Positions 1-5,350 of a DNA stretch of 5,350 bases are shown one piece after another; positions within the stretch are counted from its first letter, which is position 1, and every line of letters starts with the position of its first letter. This DNA comes from Bacillota bacterium. GTDB lineage: Bacteria; Bacillota; Clostridia; Lachnospirales; Lachnospiraceae. Both the position numbers and the translations under genes were made by a program. The notes beneath the pieces are model-generated. The model searched no databases and was not told the DNA's origin. It saw only the letters and a program-made list of their open reading frames with translations. The stretch spans positions 1 through 5,350 of the forward strand of contig JAEWPN010000220.1 of NCBI GenBank assembly GCA_023399455.1, in the 5' to 3' direction.

Positions 1-357
1 TTCGTTCCAGGACTTGGAATGGTAGAATTTTCCTTATTTTCCCATGAAAAAACTCAAATTATTCCCGAAAAATCATATACGAAATGGTTTGATTATGATA
101 GAATAACTAGGTCTTTACTGTTTCGAACGCGAGAAACCGGAGATTATCTTACCATTAACGAAGGTTTATCGAGAAAAACTTTAAAAGATTATATGATAGG
201 AGAAAAAATTCCGAAAAACAAAAGAGGGGAACTTTATGTATTAGCGGACGGCAGTCATATCTTATGGGTGCCGGGGCATCGCATCAGTCAATATTATAAA
301 GTGACAGAATATACAAAATGTATCTTGCAGGTCACTGTTCAGCCTTCGGCTTCATAG
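1..357 (+). CDS. tilS: tRNA(Ile)-lysidine synthetase TilS, C-terminal part (5' truncated by window)
   Basis: The reading frame is open from base 1 and ends at TAG 355-357, giving the last 118 residues of a protein that is normally about 450-480 residues. TilS uses ATP to attach lysine to C34 of the tRNA-Ile with anticodon CAU, so that it reads AUA codons and is charged with isoleucine; it acts in the cytoplasm. The N-terminal PP-loop ATPase domain lies outside the window. What is visible is the TilS C-terminal domain: RTRETGDYL (local residues 42-50), then a stretch from about 57 to 96 with KTLKDYMIGEKIPKNKRG, the strand ILWVPGHRIS and YYKVTEYTK, all typical of this domain. The position directly before hpt and ftsH fits the conserved Firmicutes order. 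Two oddities: this fragment is much more AT-rich than hpt, and its last residues (about QPSAS) are encoded by a hairpin-forming GC-rich patch. ATG 19 is only an internal methionine. Identification is from sequence recognition and synteny. Confidence 0.9.
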   Translation, partial: FVPGLGMVEFSLFSHEKTQIIPEKSYTKWFDYDRITRSLLFRTRETGDYLTINEGLSRKTLKDYMIGEKIPKNKRGELYVLADGSHILWVPGHRISQYYKVTEYTKCILQVTVQPSAS

Positions 358-380
358 CGACAGTTGGGGCGCGCTGTAAC
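331..380. repeat. GC-rich hairpin patch across the end of tilS (possible small interspersed repeat)
   Basis: This patch contains the stem AGCC 341-344 / GGCT 348-351 with a three-base loop. Outside it, ACTGT 334-338 can pair with ACAGT 360-364, and ACAG 360-363 can alternatively pair with CTGT 374-377. The ends GTCACTG and GCTGTAAC-3' form an imperfect inverted repeat (5 of 7 bases). The tilS stop codon lies inside the patch, so the last few TilS residues come from it. It is GC-rich within an AT-rich surrounding and shares ACTGTTC and a GCGCG segment with the block at 3111-3209. There is no T-tract after the hairpins, so it is unlikely to be an efficient terminator, which agrees with tilS and hpt being co-transcribed. 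That it is a genome-wide repeat is inference. Confidence 0.35.
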
Positions 381-415
381 ATTGCAGATACAATTTATTA
401 AGAGGAGGACATTAA

Positions 416-958
416 ATGTCAGAGAAAGTAAGAGTTATGCTATCCGAGGAAGCGGTAGATAAAAAAATCCAGGAAATTGGCGAGCAGATCAGCAGGGATT
501 ATGAAGGAAAGCAGGTTCACCTTGTTTGCGTTTTGAAGGGCGGCAGCTTCTTCATGTGTGAATTAGCCAAGAGGATCACTGTTCCCGTATCTTTGGACTT
601 CATGTCCGTATCCAGCTACGGAAGTGAGACGAAATCCAGCGGTGTCGTCAGAATTGTGAAGGATTTGGACGAGCCCCTGAAGGACAAGGATGTGCTCGTG
701 GTGGAGGATATTATCGATTCGGGCAGAACGCTCAGCTATCTGCTTGAGATGCTCAGGGACAGAGGTCCTAAGAGCCTGAAGCTCTGTACGCTGTTAGACA
801 AGCCGGAGCGGAGGGTCGTGGATGTTCATGTGGATTATACCTGTTTCCAGATTCCCGATGAATTCGTAGTGGGCTATGGTCTGGATTATGACCAGAGATA
901 TAGGAATCTTCCATATATCGGCGTTGTGGAGTTTGAAGATGAAGAAGTAATAGATTAA
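416..958 (+). CDS. hpt: hypoxanthine phosphoribosyltransferase
   Basis: This is a complete 180-residue purine salvage enzyme of normal length for the bacterial family. It transfers the phosphoribosyl group of PRPP to hypoxanthine (and usually guanine), giving IMP (GMP) and pyrophosphate in the cytoplasm. Visible signatures, in order: LKGG at 40-43 (pyrophosphate-binding loop), SSYG at 66-69 in the mobile loop that closes over the site, and the PRPP motif VLVVEDIIDSGRTL at 93-106 with acidic pair E97/D98 and catalytic D101. K129 aligns with the purine O6-contacting lysine, F150 of PDEFVVGYGLDY is the ring-stacking aromatic, and D157 is the metal-contacting aspartate. The start is set by AGGAGG at 403-408, seven bases before ATG 416. 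The gene lies 58 bases after tilS and 73 before the preferred ftsH start, all on one strand, consistent with one operon. In Bacillus, TilS and HprT have been reported to act together on ftsH expression; whether that applies here is unknown. Confidence 0.97.
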   Translation: MSEKVRVMLSEEAVDKKIQEIGEQISRDYEGKQVHLVCVLKGGSFFMCELAKRITVPVSLDFMSVSSYGSETKSSGVVRIVKDLDEPLKDKDVLVVEDIIDSGRTLSYLLEMLRDRGPKSLKLCTLLDKPERRVVDVHVDYTCFQIPDEFVVGYGLDYDQRYRNLPYIGVVEFEDEEVID

Positions 959-1019
959 CATATAGTTTATAAATGTTCGCATGAAAACGGGCATGCCGGA
1001 TAGGCGGACGGATGCGGAC

Positions 1020-1025
1020 AGGAGG
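1020..1025 (+). promoter_or_regulatory. ribosome binding site that decides the ftsH start (TTG 1032)
   Basis: A perfect AGGAGG lies six bases before TTG 1032-1034, which is in frame with the ftsH coding sequence. The in-frame ATGs at 981 and 993 have no purine-rich Shine-Dalgarno sequence in front of them. The residues they would add ([17 protein letters not shown]) are polar and charged and come before the usual short N-terminus that leads into the first membrane segment of FtsH. The in-frame TTG at 1026 directly abuts the ribosome binding site and is too close to be used. Confidence 0.8.
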
Positions 1026-1031
1026 TTGATT

Positions 1032-2873
1032 TTGAATAATAAGAAGAATTTAAATACGTATTTTTTAGTTATCTTAAGTCTTCTCTTCCTCGCGGCATGG
1101 ATGTTCAGAAGTTTGAACGGACAAGAGACCGATTATACCAGAGGAGAGATGACAAAGGATTTGGAAGCGGGATCGGTGCTTGAGGCGGTGATTCAGCCTA
1201 ATAAGGAAACTCCTACCGGAATTGTCAGAGTTGCGCTTAACAGCGGAGAGGAAAAGACGTTATACGCTACGGACGTAAATGAAATAGAAAAAGAACTGGT
1301 ATCCTATGGGCTGGACCCGGAGGTGAAGGATATTCCGAGGGAAAATTGGTTTATGACGAGCATGTTCCCTCTGCTGCTCGTGCTGGTAGTGGGTGTTTTC
1401 TTTTTTGTCATGATGAACGCGCAGAACGCTAACAGCGGCAGCGGCGGCAAGATGATGAATTTCGGAAAGAGCCGCGCCAGACTTTCTATGGACAGTAAGG
1501 TCACGCTTAAGGATGTGGCCGGGCTTCAGGAGGAGAAAGAAGAGCTGGAGGAAATCATTAATTTCTTAAAGGAGCCGGGCAAGTTCACAAAGGTAGGAGC
1601 AAGGATTCCCAAGGGCGTGCTATTGGAGGGTGCTCCGGGAACCGGTAAGACCTTGCTTGCAAAAGCTATTGCAGGAGAAGCTAACGTGCCGTTTTTCAGC
1701 ATTTCGGGTTCTGACTTCGTAGAAATGTTCGTCGGTGTAGGTGCTTCCAGAGTGCGTGACTTGTTCGCGGATGCTAAGAAGCATTCTCCATGTATCGTAT
1801 TTATCGATGAAATCGATGCCGTAGCGAGACGACGCGGTACCGGTATGGGCGGCGGTCATGATGAAAGGGAGCAGACACTCAATCAGCTGCTGGTGGAAAT
1901 GGACGGCTTTGGTGCCAATGAAGGTATTATTGTCATGGCGGCCACAAACCGCGTAGATATTCTAGATCCGGCTATTTTAAGACCCGGACGTTTCGATAGA
2001 AAGATTACGGTAAGCCCACCCGATGTGAAGGGAAGAAATGAGATCTTAAAGGTACATTCCAAAAACAAGCCTCTTTCCGAGGACGTCAATCTGGAGCAGA
2101 TCGCGCAGACTACGGCAGGTTTTACCGGTGCGGATCTGGAAAACCTTATGAACGAGGCGGCTATCAATGCGGCGATGGATAACCGTGCTTTCGTAAAGCA
2201 GGACGACATTAAGAAATCCTTTATTAAGGTGGGCATCGGCTCGGAGAAACGAAGCCGTGTCATTTCGGATAAAGAGAAAAGGATTACCGCATATCACGAG
2301 GCGGGCCATGCGATTTTATTCCATGTACTTCCGGATGTGGGACCGGTATATACGGTATCCATCATCCCTACAGGCTTAGGCGCGGCCGGCTACACAATGC
2401 CTTTGCCGGAAAAAGACGAGATGTTCCTGACCAAAGGAAAAATGATGCAGGATATTATGGTATCCCTGGGCGGCCGGATAGCTGAAGAGATTATTTTCGA
2501 TGATATTACTACGGGAGCTTCCAGCGATATTAAAAAGGCCACTAAGGTCGCGAGAAAAATGGTGACCCGATACGGCATGTCGGACAATATCGGCGTAATA
2601 AATTATGACGACGACGATGACGAAGTATTTATCGGGCGGGATCTGGCACATGCGAAAAATCATAGTGAGCTTGTTTCAGGTGAAATCGACAAAGAAGTAA
2701 AGGAAATCATCAGCAGCTGTTATCAGAAGGCGAAGGCGATTATTGTGGAGAATCTGAGTGTTCTCCATAAGTGTGCAGATCTGCTTTTGGAAAAGGAGAA
2801 GATTTCCAGAGATGAGTTCGAAGCGCTGTTTCATATACAGACTTCTGTAGCAGAGGAACTTACCGCAGAATAG
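1032..2873 (+). CDS. ftsH: ATP-dependent zinc metalloprotease FtsH
   Basis: FtsH is a membrane-anchored AAA+ protease that forms hexamers, extracts misfolded membrane proteins and selected cytoplasmic regulators, and degrades them. From TTG 1032 it is 613 residues (630 from ATG 981), a normal family length. Residues below count from the TTG. Membrane segments lie at about 9-25 and 108-128, enclosing a small extracytoplasmic FtsH_ext domain. The AAA+ module has Walker A GAPGTGKT 200-207, pore loop FVEMFVG 229-235, Walker B IVFIDE 255-260, and the second region of homology about 304-323 with arginine fingers R317 and R320. The M41 peptidase domain has the zinc motif HEAGH 422-426 (catalytic E423) and third ligand D499 in TTGASSD. 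No catalytic residue is missing, so it should be active. Minor oddities are a run of five Asp plus Glu at 526-531 (bases 2607-2624) and the non-ATG start. It follows hpt and is probably co-transcribed with tilS-hpt; I see no convincing promoter in the 73-base gap. Confidence 0.97.
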   Translation: MNNKKNLNTYFLVILSLLFLAAWMFRSLNGQETDYTRGEMTKDLEAGSVLEAVIQPNKETPTGIVRVALNSGEEKTLYATDVNEIEKELVSYGLDPEVKDIPRENWFMTSMFPLLLVLVVGVFFFVMMNAQNANSGSGGKMMNFGKSRARLSMDSKVTLKDVAGLQEEKEELEEIINFLKEPGKFTKVGARIPKGVLLEGAPGTGKTLLAKAIAGEANVPFFSISGSDFVEMFVGVGASRVRDLFADAKKHSPCIVFIDEIDAVARRRGTGMGGGHDEREQTLNQLLVEMDGFGANEGIIVMAATNRVDILDPAILRPGRFDRKITVSPPDVKGRNEILKVHSKNKPLSEDVNLEQIAQTTAGFTGADLENLMNEAAINAAMDNRAFVKQDDIKKSFIKVGIGSEKRSRVISDKEKRITAYHEAGHAILFHVLPDVGPVYTVSIIPTGLGAAGYTMPLPEKDEMFLTKGKMMQDIMVSLGGRIAEEIIFDDITTGASSDIKKATKVARKMVTRYGMSDNIGVINYDDDDDEVFIGRDLAHAKNHSELVSGEIDKEVKEIISSCYQKAKAIIVENLSVLHKCADLLLEKEKISRDEFEALFHIQTSVAEELTAE

Positions 2874-2926
2874 TAAAAATGTACGAAATGGGGCGGAGAA
2901 GTGTGAGGAAACGATGCCATTGTGGA

Positions 2927-2963
2927 AAATATACAAAAATGCGACTTTGTTTTTGTAATATTT
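2927..2963 (+). terminator. AU-rich hairpin downstream of ftsH, possible weak terminator or 3'-end stabiliser
   Basis: TACAAAAA 2932-2939 pairs perfectly with TTTTTGTA 2950-2957. Beyond a bulged A2958, AAATA 2927-2931 pairs with TATTT 2959-2963, giving 13 AU-rich pairs around a ten-base loop. It lies 53 bases after the ftsH stop. The stem is weak and no proper T-run follows it, so it may slow polymerase or mark the mRNA 3' end rather than terminate efficiently. The stronger terminator is at 3077-3110. The pairing is read directly from sequence; the function is inferred. Confidence 0.35.
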
Positions 2964-2977
2964 GTGAATCCTTGGTA

Positions 2978-3006
2978 TTTACGCATAATGTAGGCTATGC
3001 TATTAT
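2978..3006 (+). promoter_or_regulatory. candidate sigma-A promoter with extended -10, upstream of a short non-coding transcript
   Basis: The -35-like TTTACG (2978-2983, four of six matches to TTGACA) is separated by exactly 17 bases from TATTAT (3001-3006, five of six to TATAAT). A TGC directly before it (2998-3000) makes an extended -10. Transcription would start near 3013, in a stretch with no good ORF, and run about 100 bases to the terminator at 3083-3110. Overlapping bases (GTATT 2975-2979 and TATGCTA 2996-3002) weakly resemble a forespore sigma-G/F promoter but with imperfect spacing, so the vegetative reading is preferred. Confidence 0.5.
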
Positions 3007-3012
3007 ACTACT

Positions 3013-3110
3013 TGTAACCCCCCCAATACATTATATAGTTTTTTGCTATACCCCATAAGAAAGAAATACCTTCTCTAAAAAAGGCAGCAGATCGACAGGC
3101 TGTCTTTTTT
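3013..3110 (+). ncRNA. candidate ~100-nt small RNA with C-rich segments
   Basis: The interval between the candidate promoter (2978-3006) and the intrinsic terminator (3077-3110) has no credible coding sequence and is laid out like a trans-acting small RNA. It holds seven Cs at 3018-3024, then a small hairpin (TATAG 3034-3038 / CTATA 3046-3050, loop UUUUUUG), then CCCC directly after that stem at 3051-3054, then CCUUCUCU at 3069-3076, then the terminator hairpin. The three pyrimidine-rich segments are predicted to be single-stranded, as in Gram-positive small RNAs that use C-rich stretches to pair with Shine-Dalgarno sequences (for example RoxS/RsaE). I do not recognise a specific family. An attenuated leader or an ftsH 3' UTR are alternatives; a riboswitch is less likely because the next gene starts 183 bases beyond the terminator. 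The ends are inferred. Confidence 0.45.
3077..3110 (+). terminator. intrinsic terminator
   Basis: GGCAGC 3083-3088 pairs with GCTGTC 3099-3104 (one G-U pair) around a ten-base loop, followed by six Ts at 3105-3110. A matching run of As at 3077-3082 precedes the stem, so the stem can extend to 12 pairs and could also work for transcripts arriving from the other side. It ends the candidate small RNA and would also stop read-through from the tilS-hpt-ftsH operon, insulating the GH13 gene. Confidence 0.85.
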
Positions 3111-3113
3111 ACT

Positions 3114-3146
3114 GTTCTATAATAGGAAAGTTTCCTATTATAGAAC
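3114..3146. repeat. 33-bp perfect palindrome
   Basis: GTTCTATAATAGGAAA (3114-3129) and TTTCCTATTATAGAAC (3131-3146) are exact reverse complements around a single G at 3130: 16-bp arms with no mismatch. Each arm contains TATAAT on one strand. No T-run follows and a terminator lies only four bases upstream, so it is not an obvious terminator. It could be a large two-fold operator, a cruciform-forming site or one end of a small interspersed repeat. The palindrome is directly visible; the role is unknown. Confidence 0.85.
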
Positions 3147-3154
3147 CGATAGAT

Positions 3155-3209
3155 GCGCAGCTACGCGCGCGGAACAAAAGCTGTACTGCTGAAGCACACT
3201 TTTGTTCTG
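3155..3209. repeat. GC-rich mini-palindrome plus 11-bp inverted repeat
   Basis: GCGC 3155-3158 pairs with GCGC 3165-3168. Next to it, CGGAACAAAAG 3170-3180 pairs with CTTTTGTTCTG 3199-3209 (one G-T pair) around an 18-base loop. Together with the 33-bp palindrome just before, this forms a compact run of about 96 bases in which nearly every base is in a predicted stem. It resembles the small non-coding palindromic repeats common in Clostridia genomes. There is no ORF and no transposase. Its repeat status cannot be shown from one copy. Confidence 0.5.
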
Positions 3210-3221
3210 AAATAATAACAG

Positions 3222-3262
3222 GTATAGAATTGCTTGAATATCCACAATATATAGTATAGAAT
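3222..3262. repeat. 9-bp direct repeat in the GH13 promoter region
   Basis: GTATAGAAT occurs exactly at 3222-3230 and again at 3254-3262, 32 bases apart start to start, or about three turns of the helix. The second copy contains the preferred -10 of the GH13 promoter. The first can serve as the -10 of a possible second promoter (TTGTTC 3202-3207, 17 bases, TAGAAT 3225-3230). Either tandem promoters or a pair of regulator sites would explain it. A related TATAGAA also lies in the palindrome at 3139-3145. Confidence 0.5.
3234..3262 (+). promoter_or_regulatory. candidate promoter of the GH13 gene
   Basis: TTGAAT (3234-3239) and TAGAAT (3257-3262) are 17 bases apart, with four and five of six matches to the sigma-A consensus. 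The transcript would begin near 3269, leaving a leader of about 25 bases that carries AGGAGA 3282-3287, six bases before ATG 3294. I saw no catabolite-response element with the usual TGWAANCGNTNWCA pattern nearby. Confidence 0.5.
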
Positions 3263-3293
3263 AGTTTTTAGCAAGTGTAGTAGGAGAACAACT

Positions 3294-5350
3294 ATGGACT
3301 TAAATGGATTTTCTAAAATCGAATATGACCAGCATTATATATCCAGAATGCGTCCTGTTTTTAATAGAAGAGCTTTATTCAGCGATATGAGCGAGGATTA
3401 TGTATATCCTCCGGAACCCAGTGCTTATGGAGAGATCACTGTAAAATTTCGAACGGAGAAAAATAATGTGGATAAGGTTTATTTCGTATGCGACAATGAA
3501 AAGCATATGATGATCAAAGCTGAATCCGATGATTGTTTTGACTATTACATCCATACAGTACAGTTAGAAGACAGAGAAATAGCATATCATTTCGAGATTC
3601 AGGCAGGAAAGCTTGTCTGTTATTATAACTGCGGCGGAGCCATGAAGAATATGGATAAGCATTTTGAGTTCCGGCTAATACCCGGTTATAAGACTCCGGA
3701 CTGGGCTAAGGGGGCAGTCATGTATCAGATATATGTGGACCGTTTCTATAACGGAGATACTTCTAACGATGTGCTGACCAATGAATATTGCTATATCGGG
3801 GAGAACTCGGTAAAGGTAGAAGACTGGAACAAGTATCCGGCGAAAGTGGGGATGAGAGAATTCTACGGCGGCGACTTACAGGGAGTCTTGGATAAAATGG
3901 ACTATTTGCAGGACTTGGGAGTGGATGTCATTTATTTTAATCCGTTGTTCGTATCTCCTTCGAATCATAAATACGATATTCAGGACTACGACTACATCGA
4001 TCCCCATTTCGGAAAAATTGTGGAGGATGAAGGAAGCCTGTTAGACCCGGGTCAGGAGAACCGGATTGCGTCCAGATACATTAACAGGGTGACCAACAAG
4101 GCCAATTTGGAGGCCAGTAACCGGCTGTTTGTCCAAGTGGTGGAAGAGGCGCACCGGCGAGGCATGAAGGTCATACTGGACGGGGTGTTCAACCACTGCG
4201 GTTCTTTCAATAAGTGGATGGACAGAGAGAGAATTTATGAGAATGCCGAGGGGTATGAAAAGGGAGCATATATATCTGAGGAAAGCCCTTACCGTAATTA
4301 TTTCTCATTTCAGGATAAGAACGCATGGCCCTATAACAGTACATACGACGGCTGGTGGGGACATGACACCCTTCCTAAGCTTAATTTTGAAGGTTCCAGG
4401 GACTTGTTTGATTACGTCATGTACATTGCGAGAAAATGGGTTTCTGCGCCTTACAATGTGGATGGCTGGCGTCTCGATGTAGCCGCAGATCTGGGACACT
4501 CGCAGGAATATAACCATTATTTCTGGAAACAGTTCCATAAGGCTGTAAAGGAAGCGAATCCTAACGCCATAGTGCTTGCCGAGCATTACGGCAATCCGAA
4601 AGAATGGCTGCACGGTGACGAATGGGATACCATTATGAACTACGATGCATTTATGGAGCCTGTAACATGGTTCTTGACGGGAATGCAGAAGCACAGTGAT
4701 GACTATAGAGAAGATATGCTTGGAGACGTTGACAGCTTTTGGGGAGCTATGATTTATAACGGTGCGAATATGACGATGCCCTCTGCGTATATCGCGATGA
4801 ACGAATTGTCCAATCACGACCATTCCAGGTTTCTTACCCGGACGAATAAAAAGGTGGGAAGGACCAGCACCCATGGTCCTGAGGCTGCAAATGAGGGCGT
4901 GGACAAAGCTGTTTTGCGGGAAGCGGTAGTCATTCAGATGACGTGGCCCGGTGCGCCAACCATATATTACGGGGATGAAGCAGGTGTGGCAGGCTTTACC
5001 GATCCGGATAACCGGAGAACTTATCCGTGGGGCAGCGAGGACGAAGAGCTGATCGCTTTTCATAAGGAAATGATTCAGATACATAAGAAGAATAAGGAAT
5101 TTCTGACCGGCTCCCTTAAATGGTACCCGGATACGGAGAGAAACGTCCTCGCATACGGACGTTTCAACAGGCAGGAACAATCGCTTATCTTAATCAACAA
5201 CAATGACCATGAGGTGACACAGGAGATTCCGGTATGGTACTTAGGCACGCCCAAAGAGGGAGTAATGACACGTTTGATTCTGACGTCGAAAACAGGCTAT
5301 AATACGGAGCAGAAGGAATATCCTATTATTTCCGGCAAGGTCAAAGTAAC
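3294..5350 (+). CDS. glycoside hydrolase family 13 (alpha-amylase / neopullulanase-like), 3' end outside window
   Basis: The frame is open from ATG 3294 (AGGAGA at 3282-3287) to the window end, 685 codons with no stop. It begins MDLNGFSKIEYD with no signal peptide, so the enzyme is probably cytoplasmic and cuts alpha-glucosidic bonds in imported maltodextrins or stored glucan. An N-terminal beta-sandwich-like region (about 1-130) precedes the TIM barrel, which starts near DWAKG (136) and YQIYVDRF 144-151. Conserved GH13 regions are all present: FYGGDL 190-195; region I DGVFNH 296-301; region V LPKLN 360-364, matching MPKLN of the neopullulanase/cyclomaltodextrinase group; region II with R393 and nucleophile D395; region III acid/base E430; region IV NHD with D509. 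YYGDEAG 558-564 and DPDNRRTYPWG 570-580 follow, then a C-terminal beta domain from about 600. At over 685 residues it is longer than typical neopullulanases (about 585-590), partly through a longer segment between barrel start and region I. Exact specificity cannot be told from sequence. Confidence 0.93.
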   Translation, partial: MDLNGFSKIEYDQHYISRMRPVFNRRALFSDMSEDYVYPPEPSAYGEITVKFRTEKNNVDKVYFVCDNEKHMMIKAESDDCFDYYIHTVQLEDREIAYHFEIQAGKLVCYYNCGGAMKNMDKHFEFRLIPGYKTPDWAKGAVMYQIYVDRFYNGDTSNDVLTNEYCYIGENSVKVEDWNKYPAKVGMREFYGGDLQGVLDKMDYLQDLGVDVIYFNPLFVSPSNHKYDIQDYDYIDPHFGKIVEDEGSLLDPGQENRIASRYINRVTNKANLEASNRLFVQVVEEAHRRGMKVILDGVFNHCGSFNKWMDRERIYENAEGYEKGAYISEESPYRNYFSFQDKNAWPYNSTYDGWWGHDTLPKLNFEGSRDLFDYVMYIARKWVSAPYNVDGWRLDVAADLGHSQEYNHYFWKQFHKAVKEANPNAIVLAEHYGNPKEWLHGDEWDTIMNYDAFMEPVTWFLTGMQKHSDDYREDMLGDVDSFWGAMIYNGANMTMPSAYIAMNELSNHDHSRFLTRTNKKVGRTSTHGPEAANEGVDKAVLREAVVIQMTWPGAPTIYYGDEAGVAGFTDPDNRRTYPWGSEDEELIAFHKEMIQIHKKNKEFLTGSLKWYPDTERNVLAYGRFNRQEQSLILINNNDHEVTQEIPVWYLGTPKEGVMTRLILTSKTGYNTEQKEYPIISGKVKV

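Noticed and set aside
1004..1019. Direct repeat GCGGAC at 1004-1009 and 1014-1019 before ftsH
   Set aside because: It is only six bases long and lies in a short GC-rich spacer; chance is sufficient and no regulator site is recognised.
1883..2263. 126-codon minus-strand frame opposite ftsH
   Set aside because: It lies opposite the highly conserved AAA+ domain; the protein is low-complexity and unlike any family I know.
2914..2958. 14-codon frame with a short AGG-type ribosome binding site (ATG 2914)
   Set aside because: It is very short, the spacing is tight, and it ends inside the AU-rich hairpin. No leader-peptide logic such as repeated regulatory codons is visible.
2879..3058. 59-codon frame after ftsH with several cysteines (CHCG and CFCNIC)
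   Set aside because: The cysteine pattern hints at a zinc ribbon, but there is no close ribosome binding site, the frame runs through the AU-rich hairpin, the promoter and the C7 tract, and the C-terminal half is unlike a protein.
4237..4482. 81-codon plus-strand frame inside the GH13 gene
   Set aside because: It is in another frame of a clearly conserved region (GH13 region V and approach to region II) and has no family resemblance.
4305..5180. Long minus-strand open frame (291 codons) opposite the GH13 gene
   Set aside because: The plus strand has an uninterrupted frame with all GH13 motifs; the reverse frame has no recognisable domain and is a by-product of the sense codon pattern.

Overview
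The window looks like a chromosomal segment from a low-to-moderate-GC Clostridia bacterium, most likely a Lachnospiraceae-type gut anaerobe. The gene order tilS-hpt-ftsH is the conserved Firmicutes arrangement found downstream of spoIIE. The protein sequences read as Clostridia versions, and the genes start from strong AGGAGG-type ribosome binding sites. The taxon is inferred from these features and could not be checked by a search.

Layout: (1) 1-357 is the 3' end of tilS (tRNA-Ile lysidine synthetase), entering from outside the window. A GC-rich, hairpin-forming patch at 331-380 spans the end of tilS and its stop codon. (2) 416-958 is a complete hpt (hypoxanthine phosphoribosyltransferase). 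(3) 1032-2873 is a complete ftsH (membrane AAA+ zinc protease). A perfect AGGAGG six bases before a TTG codon makes TTG 1032 a better start than the upstream ATG at 981. (4) 2874-3293 is a 420-base non-coding region holding several elements: an AU-rich hairpin, a good vegetative-type promoter (2978-3006), a candidate ~100-nt small RNA with three C-rich segments ending in an intrinsic terminator (3077-3110), a 33-bp palindrome (3114-3146), a second GC-rich/hairpin block (3155-3209), and a promoter region with a 9-bp direct repeat (3222-3262). (5) 3294 to the window end is a large glycoside hydrolase family 13 (alpha-amylase / neopullulanase-like) gene, open at its 3' end, with all catalytic residues present.

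The first three genes all run left to right and are probably one housekeeping operon: tRNA decoding (TilS), purine salvage (Hpt) and membrane protein quality control (FtsH). The GH13 gene has its own promoter region and is separated by a terminator, so it is probably an independent unit for intracellular alpha-glucan or maltodextrin use. Nothing on the minus strand looks like a real gene. I see no mobile element with a transposase, no CRISPR array, no tRNA/rRNA and no defence system. The part most worth a second look is the intergenic small-RNA candidate and the repeats beside it.
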